Below are positions 1 through 7,965 of a DNA stretch of 64,000 nt, in pieces. Source of the stretch: DASVFB01 sp963815965 (GTDB lineage: Bacteria; Actinomycetota; Thermoleophilia; Gaiellales; Gaiellaceae); the NCBI GenBank assembly GCA_963815965.1, contig CAWFIT010000004.1, forward strand, positions 1 through 64,000. The letters are read 5' to 3'. The translations under genes were made by a program, and so were the position numbers. Each line of letters begins with the position of its first letter. Position 1 is the stretch's first letter. The notes below the pieces were generated by a model, which ran no database searches, was not told the origin of the DNA, and worked only from the letters and a program-made list of their open reading frames with translations.

Positions 1-137
1 GCTCGCCATGCCAGAGGACGTTCGTCTGGTTGGCGAGTGAGGCCTCTTGCCGTGGAGGGTCATTCCACGGCCGCTGACGTCCTGGTTGTCATGGGTGCGC
101 CTCGTCTCTCGGCGATGCGGGGAGCGATTAGCCTGCG

Positions 138-1244
138 TTGGTGGCGTTGACTTGGGGTCAGGCTTTGGCGTGGCGGCTGCGACGGCATCTGCTTGATCCT
201 GTCGGCACGGGCTCGGTCGGCGATGTGGTCGGCCGGCTCGGTGCTGTCCCTGCCTATCCCGAGACGACGCCCGAGTTCGCGGTTGGCCTCCGCCGCACTG
301 GCTCCCGGTTCGGTGATGTCGCCAGCGCGCTGGACACCGGCGAGGTCTTCAAGAGCTACGCGTTCCGTGGTGCGACCCACCTGCTGACGCCAGAGGAGGG
401 CGGTGCCTACCTGGCTCTCCGTGCTTCGGGCCGCCAGTGGGAGTTGCCGAGCTGGCAGGAGACCTACGGGTTGGCGCCGGGCGACTGGCCGGCGTTCCGG
501 GAGGCGGTCCGGGAAGCCGTGGTCGAGGGGCCGCTGACGCGCGAGGAGCTGGCTGTGGCGGTCGTTCGGCGGCGACCGTTCCGTGCGGCGGCAGCGGGCC
601 TGGTCAGCAGCTCCGACACCCTGGTGAAGGCGCTGATGTGGCAGGGCGACCTGTGCTTCGGGCCCGCGCGCGACGGTGCGGGAACCGTGCAAGGCCTGGA
701 CCGGGTCCCGCGCTGGGCCGGGCTGCCGGATATCGGCGACGCGGGCCGTTGGGCCGTTGAGGCGTACGTCCGCACCTACGGCCCGACGACCGCCGACGGG
801 GTGCAGTACTACCTGGGGGCGGGCTTGAGCGCCGGTCGCAAGGCGCTCCGCGGCTGGCTCGACGATCTGTCTGACCGCCTGGTCGCCGTCGACATCGACG
901 GCGAGGATCTCCTCCTGTTCGCCGACGACGTCGACGACCTGACTTCGACCGTGATGTCCCCCACCGTCTGCCTGCTGCCGGCCGCCGACCCGTGGGTGAT
1001 GGGACCGGGCACCGCAAACCCTCACGTGGTGCCTCCTGCCCATCGCCAACCCGTGACCCGCGGCGCCAACCTCGTGCTCGCAAACGGTGTCGTGGCTGGG
1101 ACCTGGACACGCAAGGCGGACACCCTCTCCCTCGCCTGGTTCGACGACGCCGACCCACCCGATCTCACCCTCCTCGGGGAGGAGGCCGCGCGCCTAGCCG
1201 CCACCCTCGACACCGAACTCGACCTAAACGTCACCTCCGGCTAG
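138..1244 (+). CDS. Winged-helix DNA-binding protein, AlkZ/HTH_42 family
   Basis: The 368-residue product has the layout of the AlkZ/YcaQ winged-helix family (HTH_42). Characterised members are DNA glycosylases that remove bulky or crosslinked bases. Family-like stretches are an N-terminal 'RRHLLDP', a central 'FKSYAFRGATHLLTPEE' and a C-terminal 'LPAADPWVMG'. The catalytic Q-x-Q/Q-x-D element that normally follows the first helix is not seen; the equivalent stretch (residues about 33-40) reads 'LGAVPAYP'. Glycosylase activity is therefore doubtful and a DNA-binding role is possible. TTG at 138 and GTG at 141 are adjacent start candidates. No operon partner is evident. Confidence 0.75.
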   Translation: MVALTWGQALAWRLRRHLLDPVGTGSVGDVVGRLGAVPAYPETTPEFAVGLRRTGSRFGDVASALDTGEVFKSYAFRGATHLLTPEEGGAYLALRASGRQWELPSWQETYGLAPGDWPAFREAVREAVVEGPLTREELAVAVVRRRPFRAAAAGLVSSSDTLVKALMWQGDLCFGPARDGAGTVQGLDRVPRWAGLPDIGDAGRWAVEAYVRTYGPTTADGVQYYLGAGLSAGRKALRGWLDDLSDRLVAVDIDGEDLLLFADDVDDLTSTVMSPTVCLLPAADPWVMGPGTANPHVVPPAHRQPVTRGANLVLANGVVAGTWTRKADTLSLAWFDDADPPDLTLLGEEAARLAATLDTELDLNVTSG

Positions 1245-1391
1245 CGAGCAAGCGAGAACCATCCCGCCTGCTCAGGGGACATTCCCGAACTGTGAGTGTG
1301 TGAGCAGTCCCGTCTGGGGCGCTTGTCGGGTTGGTGTCGGTGCTCTTTGTTCGTGACTCGATTCTCGAATGACCTCACGCTCGGGCGCCGC

Positions 1392-1441
1392 AACGATCTA
1401 GCGGGTGGAAGACTAAAACGATCTAGCGGGTGGAAGGCTAA
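1392..1441. repeat. 25-bp tandem duplication upstream of the SDR gene
   Basis: Two head-to-tail copies of a 25-base unit (1392-1416 and 1417-1441) beginning AACGATCTAGCGGGTGGAAG are seen directly. They differ at one base. The array ends 8 bases before the GTG start of the SDR gene, so it lies in the leader or promoter region. It contains no strong Shine-Dalgarno sequence apart from the GGAAG in each copy. It could be a duplicated ribosome-binding region or operator. Confidence 0.85.
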
Positions 1442-1449
1442 GGGTCGTT

Positions 1450-2382
1450 GTGACCGAGGCAGTGAGAGTGGGGCTGGTTGCGGGGGCGACGCGCGGCGCC
1501 GGTCGTGCGATCGCGGTCGAGCTTGCCCGTGCGGGCTTTTACGTCTACGCGACCGGTCGCAGTAGTCGGACGACCGGGCCGTCTGAGATTGGCAGGCCCG
1601 AGACGATCGAGGAGACCGGGGAGCTGATCGCGGCGGCGGGAGGCGCGGGGTCGGCGCTGGTGGTCGATCACGAGGACCCCGCCTCGGTTGCCGAGCTCGT
1701 CTCGGCGATCGAGGGCGACCATGGGCGGCTCGACGTGCTCGTCAACGACATCTTCGGTGGCGACAGGTACATGGAGTGGGACAAGCCGCTCTGGGAGCAC
1801 GACTGGGCCGGCGGGCTGCGGATGCTGCAGATGGGCGTGCACACGCACCTGATCACCTGTCGTGCCGCCATCCCGCTCCTGCTGCGCACCGCCGAAGCCC
1901 TCGGCACGCGCGGCCTCGTCGTGGAGATGACGGACGGCACCTCGCAGGCGAACGCCGAGTTCCGGCGGAATGTCGGCTTCTACTACGACCTCGTCAAGGC
2001 GAGCGTCGAGCGGATCGTCAAGGGCCTGAGCGCCGAGCTCGAGCACAGTCCCGTGACGGCCGTTGGCGTGACTCCCGGCTGGCTGCGCTCGGAGAAGATG
2101 CTGGAGAACTTCGGCGTCAGCGAGGCGAACTGGCGGGACGCCTGCCGCGAGCGTCCCGGCTTCGGGATCTCCGAGTCGCCTACCTATGTGGCCAGAGGCG
2201 TTGCTGCACTCGCCAGGGCCGCAGACGCCGAGCGATGGGCGGGCACGATCGTCAGCGCTCGCCAGCTCGCCGACGCCTACGGCGTCACAGACACCGACGG
2301 AAGCCGGCCGGACTGCTGGGGCTATCACGCCGCCTACGGGTGGGAGCCCGAAGACAGCCGCGGCATCGACGAGTTCCGGTAA
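1450..2382 (+). CDS. SDR family oxidoreductase
   Basis: A 310-residue classical short-chain dehydrogenase/reductase, predicted to be a soluble NAD(P)(H)-dependent oxidoreductase of unknown substrate. The Rossmann glycine motif is 'GATRGAGRAIAVELA' (residues 11-25), a GxxxGxG variant. The Arg after the first strand ('YATGR') suggests NADP(H) preference. The usual NNAG is replaced by 'VNDIFGGD', a form seen in a distinct SDR subgroup. The active site appears as 'YDLVK' (YxxxK, residues about 178-182) with an upstream Ser in 'DGTSQ'. The C-terminal tail after residue 230 is longer than in minimal SDRs. GTG start at 1450. The gene stands alone, 107 bases before the next gene on the same strand. 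Confidence 0.9.
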   Translation: MTEAVRVGLVAGATRGAGRAIAVELARAGFYVYATGRSSRTTGPSEIGRPETIEETGELIAAAGGAGSALVVDHEDPASVAELVSAIEGDHGRLDVLVNDIFGGDRYMEWDKPLWEHDWAGGLRMLQMGVHTHLITCRAAIPLLLRTAEALGTRGLVVEMTDGTSQANAEFRRNVGFYYDLVKASVERIVKGLSAELEHSPVTAVGVTPGWLRSEKMLENFGVSEANWRDACRERPGFGISESPTYVARGVAALARAADAERWAGTIVSARQLADAYGVTDTDGSRPDCWGYHAAYGWEPEDSRGIDEFR

Positions 2383-2489
2383 ATCAGAACAGAACAACGG
2401 CCAGAAGCCCATTCCGGAACGCTGGCGCACGCCACCGGCCCGGCGTCTGAACGGCGCGGGACAGCGCGTTTTTACACTGCGAGGGGGCG

Positions 2490-3140
2490 ATGTCGTTGCT
2501 CCTGCACGATCCCGTGGCGCACTGGCTCGTCGTTGGGACGGCCGGCGTGGTGGTGTTCGGTGAGATCGCGGCAACGTACGCGGGACAGGCACGCGACGGG
2601 AAGCGTCATCCGCTCACCAGCCTGCCGGACTCCCTTCTGCGGTGGCTGCGTGGCCGCGGTGCCGCGCTTCGGCAGGACCGAGGGACGAGGTTCATCATTA
2701 CCGTCGCCGCTTACCTCAGCATTGCGGCGGCGCTTGCGATCGCGAGGGTGCCTGGTCTCCGCGCTTACGCCAACAACTGGGTGACGCTCGGCTTGGGGGT
2801 CGCCCTCGTCATCGCGGGGACTGCGCTTCGCGTCTGGGCCATCCTGAGCCTGGGCCGCTACTTTCGACGTGACGTGACGATCGAGTCGGGGCAGCGGATC
2901 GTGCGTCGGGGCCCATATCGCGTACTCCGCCATCCTTCCTACGCTGGCATCTTTCTCATCTTCGCCGGCTTCGGGCTCGCCTTCGGGAGTTGGGTCGGTG
3001 CCGCCGCCGCGCTGCTCATCGTCGTTGCTGGGTTGCTACCACGGATTCGGGTCGAGGAACACGCGCTTGCGAAGGCTTTCGGAGTGGAGTACGCCGACTA
3101 TGCGAACTCGACAGCGCGCGTAGTCCCCCACGTCTGGTAG
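2490..3140 (+). CDS. Isoprenylcysteine carboxylmethyltransferase-like membrane protein
   Basis: A 216-residue integral membrane protein of the ICMT/phospholipid-methyltransferase superfamily. The SAM-binding signature 'RRGPYRVLRHPSYAG' (residues 138-152) is followed by a glycine-rich helix and a conserved C-terminal 'RIRVEEHAL' block with the family's acidic residues. About five membrane segments are predicted, the first at residues 11-30. Bacterial members methylate small or lipid substrates, and no substrate can be assigned here. The ATG at 2490 has a GAGGGGG ribosome-binding site immediately upstream. Confidence 0.85.
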   Translation: MSLLLHDPVAHWLVVGTAGVVVFGEIAATYAGQARDGKRHPLTSLPDSLLRWLRGRGAALRQDRGTRFIITVAAYLSIAAALAIARVPGLRAYANNWVTLGLGVALVIAGTALRVWAILSLGRYFRRDVTIESGQRIVRRGPYRVLRHPSYAGIFLIFAGFGLAFGSWVGAAAALLIVVAGLLPRIRVEEHALAKAFGVEYADYANSTARVVPHVW

Positions 3141-3967
3141 CTGCACATCAGCCGAGCGTTGGACAGACAACCGATGCGTCGCGTTTCCAATTCCTCGTCA
3201 AGGGTCATCCACGGACGCTGACGCAGCCGAGCGTTACGGACGTTGGTCTCGGTGCTTCAGCAGACGGGGCCGATATCCGCATCCGACAGGCGGACGGTGC
3301 CTTCCGCAAGGTATGGAAGGCAGCCCAAAAGCCGGTGTGTCCGCGCGTTCAGCACCCGTGTACTGCTCGGCCACGACACAGCATCTTTGGGTGCGGGCTT
3401 CTGTTCAGTGGACGCGCCTGCCTCGATGATGCAGCGCTGTTTCGCGCCGCACGGACTCACTACAACGCGTGTGCCGGTGTCATTGACGTAAGCGGACGTG
3501 CGTGACGGGATTCGGCGATCCCGTGCTCTGCCACACCAATACCGCCACTACGGCCCCGGCGAGCAGCACACCCAGCGCCGCGAGCGATGAGCGGCGGTGA
3601 CGCCTCTTGTCGTCGCCGTCTGCAGGAAGCGGCTCTTCCAGATCGGGCGCGGCCCCTTCGTGATCAATCCTTCCGACGGGCAGACCCACGGGACACACAG
3701 CTTACGCCTCGTCCGCTTCATGATCGGAGTGCATTTACGCGCACTCGCGCGGGCGGGCGTCTTCGCTCTCAGGTGCGCAGGTCTCAGCTTGGCCGGGTCA
3801 CCAGGCAGCCGCTGACTAGGCGGGCTCTCGTCACCCGCCGAGCTCGCGCGCGATCCGCTGCTTCGTTCGAGCCTGATGCTTCGCTTCCGCCTGGTGCCGG
3901 TCACGAAGCAAGACGCTCACATCGCGACCCTTCATGTTGGCCGCCCGGGCAACTACAATCAATTGCC
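3141..3967. other. 827-bp stretch with no convincing long gene
   Basis: No open frame here shows a recognisable domain. A short minus-strand frame at 3480-3698, listed separately, is the only one with protein-like features, a single membrane helix. The short sequence CCGAGCGTT occurs twice near the left end (3151-3159 and 3228-3236). The stretch ends at the ATG of the cupin gene and may contain eroded DNA. Confidence 0.5.
3480..3698 (-). CDS. Possible small single-pass membrane protein
   Basis: A 72-codon frame whose product has a polar N-terminus, a basic patch 'KRRHRRSS' (residues 31-38) and one strongly hydrophobic segment 'LAALGVLLAGAVVAVLVW' (residues 39-56), then a short polar tail. 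This matches a type II membrane topology. No family is recognised and no good ribosome-binding site stands out. A longer overlapping frame on the same strand lacks protein-like composition. It may be real, but other GC-rich shadow frames also produce Ala/Val runs. Confidence 0.3.
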   Translation of the reverse strand: MCPVGLPVGRIDHEGAAPDLEEPLPADGDDKRRHRRSSLAALGVLLAGAVVAVLVWQSTGSPNPVTHVRLRQ

Positions 3968-4465
3968 ATGAATGACAACCGCCCTACAATCCGGCGCATG
4001 GAGGTGTTCCACCTCGAGGGCGAGCAGGACTGGGACTCCGAGAACGATCGTGAGGGCTTCCGTCACCGCGCCACCCGGGTCGGCGCCCGGCTCGGTGCGC
4101 GTGCGCTCGGGGCGGGCCTCTATGAGCTCCCGCCCGGCGAGAAGACGTGGCCCTATCACTACACGTACGGCATGGAGGAATGGCTGCTCGTCGTATCGGG
4201 GACGCCGACGCTGCGCGCCCCGGGGGGCGAGCGCGAGCTCGCGCGCGGCGACGTCGTCGTCTTCCGCGAGGGGCCAGAGGGCGCCCATCAACTGATCAAC
4301 AGGAGCGCCGAGCCGGCGCGCGTGCTCATCTTCTCGTCCGAGAGCTCGCTGACCGTCGTCCACTATCCCGACAGCGGCAAGGTCGGCTACTGGGCGCGCA
4401 GCGACGGCCAGGGCGCGCTGCTCCCGCGCGAGCGCGAGCTCGACTACTGGGAGGGCGAGGCGTAG
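3968..4465 (+). CDS. Cupin domain protein
   Basis: A 165-residue single-domain cupin (double-stranded beta-helix). The first cupin motif is seen as 'YHYTYGMEEWLLVVSGTPTL' (G-x5-H-x-H-like with Tyr in place of one His; E kept), followed by the turn 'RELARGDVVVFREG' and second motif 'EGAHQLIN'. Such proteins bind a metal and act as small-molecule isomerases, dioxygenases or sugar-binding proteins, so no substrate can be named. ATG 3968 is preferred; an in-frame ATG at 3998 is the alternative. A second, divergent cupin lies convergently downstream at 4633-5178. Confidence 0.85.
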   Translation: MNDNRPTIRRMEVFHLEGEQDWDSENDREGFRHRATRVGARLGARALGAGLYELPPGEKTWPYHYTYGMEEWLLVVSGTPTLRAPGGERELARGDVVVFREGPEGAHQLINRSAEPARVLIFSSESSLTVVHYPDSGKVGYWARSDGQGALLPRERELDYWEGEA

Positions 4466-4632
4466 GTCGCCGTCGCGTGCCGACCGCGCCGCAGGTTCAG
4501 AGCAACCGAGACGGCGAGCACCGCTTCCAGTTGGGCCCCGGCGACCGACGCTACCGCCTGGGCCAGTGCGGGAATGTCACATGAACCCTGCGCCGACGCA
4601 TGCCAGGCGGTGCGGGGATGTTCCCTGACGAC

Positions 4633-5178
4633 CTAGCCCCAGGGCAGGCGGGACCAGTACGGCGGCCGCTCTCGCCGGAACCGCTCGGCCGCCGCGTAGA
4701 CCTGCCCCGGATCGGATGTCTCCTTCTCCACGCTCGCGTCGTAGCGCGCCGCGAGCTCCGACACCGGGTATCGCCCTTCCGGGCCCAAGCGTGCACCGAC
4801 CATCAGGATCACGCACGGCCTGTCGCCAGCCCCCACGAAGGCATGCTCCGTCCACGGGGGACAGTGGAAGAAGTCCCAGGGCCGGATGCGTCGCTCCTCG
4901 CCCTCGACGAGCAGCTTGCACTCGCCGGTCAGCACGAGGAACGCCTCCTGATTGGTCTCGGCGTGATAGACGCCGCTCTGGCCAGGCTCGAGGACGGTCA
5001 TGTTGATCCCGAGCTGCTCGAACTCGACCGGCGGATCGCCGTACTCGCTCTCGAACCAGCACGCCGCGCCTCTCGTCTCCGAAGAGAACCACTCGGCATC
5101 GCGCACGTTGACGACGAACCAGCCCTCCGTGACTGGTGCAAGTCCGGAGCCGGACTCCTCAAGCCGCGCTTCGGCCAC
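4633..5178 (-). CDS. Cupin domain protein
   Basis: A 181-residue cupin. Motif 1 is 'YHAETNQEAFLVLTGECKLL' and motif 2 is 'CPPWTEHAFVGAG', with the metal-binding His/Glu positions kept. The core 'LEPGQSGVYHAE' is typical of the Cupin_2 group. The C-terminal third (about residues 130-181) is charged and helical with no known domain. It faces the previous cupin gene tail to tail across 167 bases. The two proteins share the fold but little sequence, so this is not a recent duplication. Confidence 0.85.
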   Translation of the reverse strand: MAEARLEESGSGLAPVTEGWFVVNVRDAEWFSSETRGAACWFESEYGDPPVEFEQLGINMTVLEPGQSGVYHAETNQEAFLVLTGECKLLVEGEERRIRPWDFFHCPPWTEHAFVGAGDRPCVILMVGARLGPEGRYPVSELAARYDASVEKETSDPGQVYAAAERFRRERPPYWSRLPWG

Positions 5179-5420
5179 GAAACCCCATTCTCGCAGCCCA
5201 AGCGATGCGTGCCTGGTGTGCGGAGCGTCATCTCGCCAGAAGCGTCTCCGGCCAGCACGACGCCGGACGTGAAGCCTCTAGTGGGAACAGTGGGAACACC
5301 GAGCGTTCGTCCCCGTTCGGACGGGTTCGGTGCGCCGCAGCGCAACCCCTGTAACCAGGCGGGATAAGCGAACGGGTGTGAACGGGTGCGACACCTGCCA
5401 CGTCTCGACAAGCTGGGGGC

Positions 5421-5448
5421 ACTGGTTCGAGCCCAGTACCGCCGACCA
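5421..5448 (+). other. tRNA 3'-end-like fragment (T arm, acceptor strand, CCA)
   Basis: Bases 5421-5437 form a perfect T arm: ACTGG, loop TTCGAGC, CCAGT. They are followed by a seven-base acceptor strand ACCGCCG (5438-5444) and ACCA (5445-5448). The matching 5' acceptor strand CGGCGGT and a D/anticodon arm are not found upstream at tRNA spacing, so this is not a complete tRNA. Such duplicated tRNA 3' ends are typical of attachment sites of tyrosine-recombinase elements. No integrase gene is present in the window. Confidence 0.5.
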
Positions 5449-5451
5449 CAA

Positions 5452-5477
5452 GAAACCCCCGCGTAGACGGGGGTTTC
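5452..5477 (+). terminator. Rho-independent terminator-like hairpin
   Basis: A nine- to ten-pair GC-rich stem (5452-5460 with 5469-5477, plus a closing G-C at 5461/5468) is flanked by AAA on the left arm and TTT on the right arm, so it can act in either direction. It sits four bases after the tRNA-like CCA, where a tRNA terminator would be. Confidence 0.7.
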
Positions 5478-5640
5478 GTCGTACCAGGTGTCTGCCGAGT
5501 TCAAAGTCGTGGCCAACTCTTGCCAAAGCGGTCCAGTGCTCGGCGCTCGATCGTCGGGCGGACGGGGACACGAGCGACGGTCTGCGCGCTCGGGCACAGA
5601 TGTTCTCATGACTCTTGAATCGTGACCCTCTTCGGCGTTA

Positions 5641-6801
5641 GTGTCGGCTGATACATATCGGGGGAGGTTGATACATATCGGGGGAATCAGTGCACCCGCC
5701 GGAGCTTCGCTCGACTGTGCGGTGGTTGAAGCCGCGTATCGGACGCTCCGTTATTACTTCTCGACCTTTCCGGGGCTCGTCGCGAGCCTGGACGGGAATT
5801 ACGCCGAAGCACTTTCACCCTCGAACTTGAACGGATGCACAGGCGACGCGGGAAAGGGAACGAGCGTCGGATTGGCGGCCGCGAACGGCATCATCACCCT
5901 TCGGACGGGAGACGGGCGAATGACACCGGTCGGTACGACATCGTCGTTCGAGACCAAAGCCCCGGGTCCGGGAGTCTGGCGTCTTACTCCACCGGCGTTC
6001 CTGGTTCCGCAAACACCTTGGCTCGGGTCCGTTCAGCCGTTCTTGCTGAAGAGCCCGGGACAGTTCAAGCCTGAACCTCCGCTTCCGCTCTCGAGCAGAG
6101 AGTGGGCTCGGCAGTTCAACGAGGTCAAGGCGTACGGTGGAACGACAAGCACGCTTCGCACTCCGGAGCAGACTGCAACGGCAAAGTTCTATACGGCGAA
6201 CGTGATCAGGCAGTTCAACCTTGCCGGTCGTGACCTCGCGACCGCGCGCTTGCTCAACCGCCTCCAGACCGCGCGGCTGTTGGCCATGGTCAACACCGTC
6301 AGCGCCGACGCTCTCATGTCGGTCCTCAACGCCAAGTACCGATTCCTCTTCTGGCGTCCCGTGACCGCGATCGCGGGCGCCGGTGTGTGCCCGTCACAAC
6401 CGTCGGCCGTGACTGCTGACGGTTACGGACCGGTGCCTGGGTTCGATGACGGAAACTCGGCGACCGTCGAAGACCCGTGCTGGCGGCCGCTCATTACCAC
6501 GCCCAACCATCCCGAGTACCCAGCCGCACACGGTACGAATACTTCGGCAATGGCAGAAGTCTTCACCGAGTTCTTGGGCACCGATCACATCGACCTCGAC
6601 ATCCACGGCTCCGCCGACGGGACGCCCGGCAACCTCGCTGCCGTGCACCACTTCGACACGGCAGACCAACTCCGGCAGGAGGTCATCGGCGCGAGGCTCT
6701 GGGGCGGCATCCACTACCGCCGGTCGAGCGAGGTCGGCGTCCATCTCGGACAGAAGGTCGCGCACTTTGGCCTGAACCACGCCTTCAGATCCACCGGCTG
6801 A
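5641..6801 (+). CDS. Vanadium-dependent haloperoxidase family protein, N-terminally truncated
   Basis: The reading frame matches the vanadium haloperoxidase/PAP2 superfamily, whose members bind vanadate or phosphate. Core residues are visible: Lys/Arg in 'KYRFLFWRPVTAI', the His of 'YPAAHGTNTSAMAEVF' (the usual Ser-Gly before it are Ala-Ala), and Arg plus His in 'GARLWGGIHY'. The N-terminus is wrong for the family. The signal peptide and first conserved helices (about 80-100 residues) are absent, and the frame begins by translating the 20-bp direct repeat at 5649-5685. The GTG at 5641 is only the furthest possible start; GTG 5720 is another. This is most likely a 5'-truncated relic; enzymatic activity is doubtful. 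Confidence 0.7.
   Translation: MSADTYRGRLIHIGGISAPAGASLDCAVVEAAYRTLRYYFSTFPGLVASLDGNYAEALSPSNLNGCTGDAGKGTSVGLAAANGIITLRTGDGRMTPVGTTSSFETKAPGPGVWRLTPPAFLVPQTPWLGSVQPFLLKSPGQFKPEPPLPLSSREWARQFNEVKAYGGTTSTLRTPEQTATAKFYTANVIRQFNLAGRDLATARLLNRLQTARLLAMVNTVSADALMSVLNAKYRFLFWRPVTAIAGAGVCPSQPSAVTADGYGPVPGFDDGNSATVEDPCWRPLITTPNHPEYPAAHGTNTSAMAEVFTEFLGTDHIDLDIHGSADGTPGNLAAVHHFDTADQLRQEVIGARLWGGIHYRRSSEVGVHLGQKVAHFGLNHAFRSTG
5649..5685. repeat. Direct repeat of TGATACATATCGGGGGA at the haloperoxidase breakpoint
   Basis: A 17-base sequence occurs twice with a period of 20 (5649-5665 and 5669-5685), exactly where homology to haloperoxidases begins. Its core CATATCGGG recurs at 6871-6879 in the inverted repeat just past the gene's 3' end. 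Confidence 0.85.
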
Positions 6802-6836
6802 ATCTGATAGCGAGGGCGTGGCTCATGCACGCCCCT

Positions 6837-6879
6837 CCCGATATATGGGCACTAGCTCGGTGCTAGTGCCCATATCGGG
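6837..6879. repeat. Long inverted repeat after the haloperoxidase gene
   Basis: Left arm 6837-6856 and right arm 6862-6879 are complementary over 18 pairs with a two-base bulge (AT) in the left arm and a five-base loop. The outer ends read CCCGATAT and ATATCGGG. There is no T tract, so intrinsic termination is possible but not clear. It lies between two convergent genes. The shared core with the upstream direct repeat suggests an element end or protein-binding site. Confidence 0.75.
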
Positions 6880-6901
6880 TCGAGCCCAGTAGCTCTTCGA
6901 A

Positions 6902-7300
6902 CTAGACGGTCACGGTCGTGCTCTTCGCGCTTTCGCCGCCGCGCCAGTTTGCAACCGCGGGCGTGACGGTGTAATTCCATCCTCCAGCCGGCGTGTTGCG
7001 TTCGGTACAGGTCAGTGCGGCGACGGTGCCTGTGCAGCTGGCCCCGATCGTCTGGAGCACGCCCGTGCTCGCGTTGTAGCGCCGGACGACGTAGCCGGGG
7101 ACGTTGCCGCCGTTGCTGAACGTGCTCGCTGACCAGGTGACGGTGACTTTCTTGCCCGAGACGGTCGCGGTCGGGATGTTGCCTGTGCCGAGCACCTTCG
7201 CCTGCGCCGCCCCACCGCCAATTGCGCTCCGACTCCAAGCTGCGCTCGCGGTCGGCACCACGAGGAGGGCGGCGGCAATGGCGATCACGAGCGATCTCAA
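6902..7300 (-). CDS. Small secreted protein with an FN3-like fold
   Basis: A 132-residue protein with a Sec signal peptide (hydrophobic 'LVIAIAAALLVVPTASAA', probable cleavage after 'ASA'). One beta-rich domain of about 90 residues follows, with the 'VTVTWSAS...YVVRRYN' and 'YTVTPAVANWRG' strands typical of fibronectin-III-like modules. Two cysteines (in 'ASCTG' and 'LTCTE') could form a disulfide. It starts at TTG 7300, 22 bases after the stop of the preceding gene, so the two are probably co-transcribed. Function unknown; an extracellular or cell-wall role is inferred. Confidence 0.7.
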   Translation of the reverse strand: MRSLVIAIAAALLVVPTASAAWSRSAIGGGAAQAKVLGTGNIPTATVSGKKVTVTWSASTFSNGGNVPGYVVRRYNASTGVLQTIGASCTGTVAALTCTERNTPAGGWNYTVTPAVANWRGGESAKSTTVTV

Positions 7301-7322
7301 AGCCGCCGCCGCGTGCCGACCG

Positions 7323-7805
7323 TTAGGCGTTGCTCGCGCCGGTCACGTTCACCGGGATCGTGAACAAGGCGCCCTGGCACGAGTTGTCCGAGGCGTTGCT
7401 CATGCTGATCGCGTTCGCGAGCGTGAGGGTAACGGTCGCGCCCGCAGCCACGTCGAGCGTGAGCCCCGTCTGGTCGCTGAACGTCACGCCGGTCGAAGCG
7501 TCGCAGGTCGCGCCCTTGTCAGAGGTGATCGCCGAGGCTTGCTTCGCGACCGAGGTGATCCGCACCGGAAACGGGTTCGGGTTCGTGACCCTCAGCTTCA
7601 CCGAACCGGTTGCTCCCGGGTAGAGATCGGCGGTCGTTGACGCCGAGGCGTCGCTAAGTGTCAAGTTCGACGAGGTTTGAGCCTTCGCGTACCCGGGGCC
7701 GGTCCCGTTCGTTACCCAGGCTGCGATCACGGCACTCGCCGCCACCGCCGAGAGAAGGAGCGCAAGCACGACGAATGCCTTGCGCGGGATCTTGATCGTG
7801 AGCAT
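7323..7805 (-). CDS. Secreted or membrane-anchored beta-sandwich protein
   Basis: A 160-residue product with an N-terminal hydrophobic helix after basic residues ('TIKIPRK' then 'AFVVLALLLSAVAASAVIAAWV'), then a Thr/Ser/Asn-rich beta domain with 'LYPGATGSVKLRVTNPNPFPVRIT'-type strands. These resemble actinobacterial pilus- or camelysin-like secreted domains. The two cysteines may pair. ATG 7805 is chosen because GGAGGT lies seven bases upstream; an upstream in-frame start at 7883 has no such site. It is first in a two-gene unit with 6902-7300. Confidence 0.7.
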   Translation of the reverse strand: MLTIKIPRKAFVVLALLLSAVAASAVIAAWVTNGTGPGYAKAQTSSNLTLSDASASTTADLYPGATGSVKLRVTNPNPFPVRITSVAKQASAITSDKGATCDASTGVTFSDQTGLTLDVAAGATVTLTLANAISMSNASDNSCQGALFTIPVNVTGASNA

Positions 7806-7965
7806 GCAACCTCCAACTTCGGTACCAGAGACAGTGGTGTTGTCGGCAGAGGTGAGAGGAGACGCATGGGCCGATCGGCCCATCTTTCAAAGCCGTCTTG
7901 CAGACGAGGCGGCAGGGATGCTCACGCGATATCGGCGAAGTCGGCAACGCCGAGCGCCGCTGCGA

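Noticed and set aside
60..1049. Long minus-strand frame opposite the winged-helix gene
   Set aside because: Arg/Gly/Ala-rich shadow of 138-1244 with no domain or signal; the plus strand has clear family motifs.
5228..5571. Minus-strand frames reading 'GGTGLEPVPPACR' like a recombinase tail
   Set aside because: Such peptides arise from translating tRNA T-arm sequence backwards; no integrase catalytic residues are present.
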